A stretch of DNA of 64,000 nt from Chaetoceros tenuissimus (taxonomy: Eukaryota > Bacillariophyta > Thalassiosirophyceae > Chaetocerotales > Chaetocerotaceae). Location of the stretch: the NCBI GenBank assembly GCA_021927905.1, contig BLLK01000069.1, positions 1,736,001 through 1,800,000 on the forward strand. The letters run 5' to 3'. Under the pieces are notes generated by a model. That model was given only the letters and a program-made list of their open reading frames with translations, ran no database searches and was not told where the DNA came from. The stretch's first letter is position 1, and every line of letters starts with the position of its first letter. The position numbers and the translations under genes are program-made. Positions 62,601 to 64,000 of this stretch are shown piece by piece.

Positions 62601-64000
62601 AAACTGCTACGAATTCCTTCGACAATGAAGATCAAGAAGAGGAGAATGGTGACGAAGTTGATGAAGAGAGTCCAACTATCCAACAAGAGATAGAAGACTT
62701 AGCGCAAGACAATGACGTCAGTGTCGCATCAGATGAGGCAATGACTCTATTTCAATTACAATTGAAATTTGATGACGACTTATTTTTTGATCTCGACGAA
62801 AAGATTTTGCCTTACCTTGGTGAACAAGATAAAATCTCACCTATCATGCCTAGGCCAGGACAAAACACTGAGAAGGCGTACGCAAAAATGGTAGACAACA
62901 TGAGATCGCAGCTTTTGTTTGAAGTTTACAAAATTTATGCCTTCGTCCTAAAAGAGAATAGATGCACAGCAAATTGGAATTCATCTAGAGCGTTTCTGTT
63001 CACGATTGGTTATGCATATGACTGTCTCTACCTAAAACCTCTTTTCCATCGGTTGATGCAATTTGTCCCGTGCTTTGATGCAATGTTTTCGAAGATTCAA
63101 AGGAACACAACAAAGGAAACAGTACTTGTTTCATTCAATGATACATGTATTTCTGACACATTACATTTGCATCCAAAATATGACTCAAAGTTTAAACATT
63201 TCATTGATGTCACTTTCACACGTAACCAAGAGAGATATCGTACAATCCTTGATCAGAGAATGAAATTAGTATCTCTCTTCAAAAACAACAACCCTTGGTT
63301 TCCTACGATGTTCCAATATAATCCAACCTCCAGAAATGAAAACTGGGACAGACATCTTCAGCAGGCAAATTATGAAGAATATCTCACGTATGAAGACTTG
63401 TCCCACAAAACAAAAGACTATATTCATATCAGAACTTCAATGGAGAGTGACAAGATTTTACCTTTTCTTTCTGAATTTGGATTTGAAACAGAGAAATTTG
63501 AGAGTATCACTGTAGACACCATGGGAAAAAGCGTTACAGACGGAACATTTCACAAGTTCCTTGTACCACATTCTGCGTCGTTGTACGAAAATCTTTTATT
63601 CAGTAGTGATGTCATTGCTGCATCCAATGTGTTAAGAAAAGATGATGACTACGTGAGGATTACTCTCTACGATGAATCTAAACAAGAAGAACAATACTTT
63701 CAGCATAATGAACTCACCCATGTCCTTGTCATCAAACTAGAAACGGGAAAAACTTATCTTTCGCCATATAGTGAAGACTTCTTCCCAGTTTACAAAGTTA
63801 GAGCTCGCATCAGACCTCGTATACATCAAATGACGAGATGTACAAATATTCTAGGAGATATTTTTGATGTTCCACACACTTCTATTGAAGTCATTGAAGA
63901 AGATACCGATAGTACTGTTATTGAGTTTGGAGATAGAAATCAAATGATACCTATTTTGAAAAAGAGGCAAAATTCCAACAAGTATACATACGTATCAGAC
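59680..64000 (+). CDS. Large unidentified spliced protein, runs off the right edge
   Basis: Six exons are reconstructed by hand: 59680-60610, 60685-60842, 60923-61167, 61214-62140, 62210-62245 and 62347 to the edge. The introns are 74, 80, 46, 69 and 101 bp, all phases agree, and 1317 codons lie inside the window with no stop. The last exon is open for 551 codons. The first exon join is the least certain: a stop in the unspliced reading lies near 60688. Features: a motif YFLGFTDGSHRTKSL that resembles the DGxHR signature of AIPR/DndB-type proteins (weak); a Lys-rich tract (KKNQKKKNQTKKKETEKEK) near residue 520; an acidic run (about residues 770-900); then a long globular part (FHRLMQFVPCFDAMFSKIQR). 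The 101-bp intron carries a palindromic element. Confidence 0.65.
62252..62308. repeat. Palindromic element, copy 3 (in an intron)
   Basis: This copy of about 57 bp begins TAGGTTATGAACCTTCC and fills much of the intron 62246-62346. Its right half is more eroded than in the other copies, with the inner stem (TTCCAAAATTTT) intact but the outer end diverged. Confidence 0.65.

Overview
This is nuclear DNA of a diatom, most likely a Chaetoceros-type centric. It is AT-rich and gene-dense, and its short introns (about 46 to 104 bp) mostly follow GTAAGT...YAG. Two proteins begin with a signal peptide ending in a heterokont plastid motif ('VSAF' at 30276, 'GNAF' at 13129). Ankyrin proteins with 'CPW' repeats and a fragment of a BspA-type leucine-rich-repeat protein ('ERKSWRVIIVLPGV' at 56148) resemble families I remember as expanded in Chaetoceros. 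The genus is inferred from remembered family resemblance. The kingdom-level call is well supported.

From 1 to about 52.1 kb the window is ordinary host chromosome with mostly intact genes. In order it holds the end of an unidentified helical protein; a short-chain dehydrogenase; an ankyrin protein; a MYND plus SP-RING zinc protein; a protein with a degenerate SNF2-like module; a PH-like hypothetical; a plastid-targeted 2OG-oxygenase-like protein; a small lipid-anchored protein; a secreted LPMO-like/GH16 modular enzyme; SURF6/Rrp14; a 2275-residue helical giant; a Tudor-like/winged-helix nuclear protein; a CoA-binding protein; a plastid DMT transporter; a Golgi sulfotransferase; a bridge-like lipid-transfer protein of 2424 residues; an ABHD1/3-type hydrolase; a PINX1-like G-patch protein; a patatin lipase; a secernin with an apparent one-base frameshift; a PNK-type P-loop kinase; and RAB3GAP2. 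For the spliced genes listed, the exon phases were checked by hand and sum to whole reading frames.

From about 52.1 kb to the right edge the character changes to an accessory block. It holds a nucleotidyltransferase-like protein with an ankyrin-like tail, a zinc-ribbon protein with a possible 2OG-oxygenase end, a 113-bp-period direct repeat, a broken-off 5' piece of an LRR gene, a three-exon 857-residue protein with an SQ-rich segment, and a six-exon gene that runs off the window after 1317 codons. No gene here is recognised with certainty. Three related palindromes of about 58 bp, with TAGGTTA-type ends, occur only in this block. Two lie inside introns and one lies between convergent genes.

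The genes do not form operons or one pathway. The most notable items are the LPMO-like/GH16 fusion with four copies of a cysteine-rich repeat, the MYND/SP-RING combination, and the accessory block with its intronic palindromes. I saw no tRNA, rRNA, CRISPR array or intact transposon.
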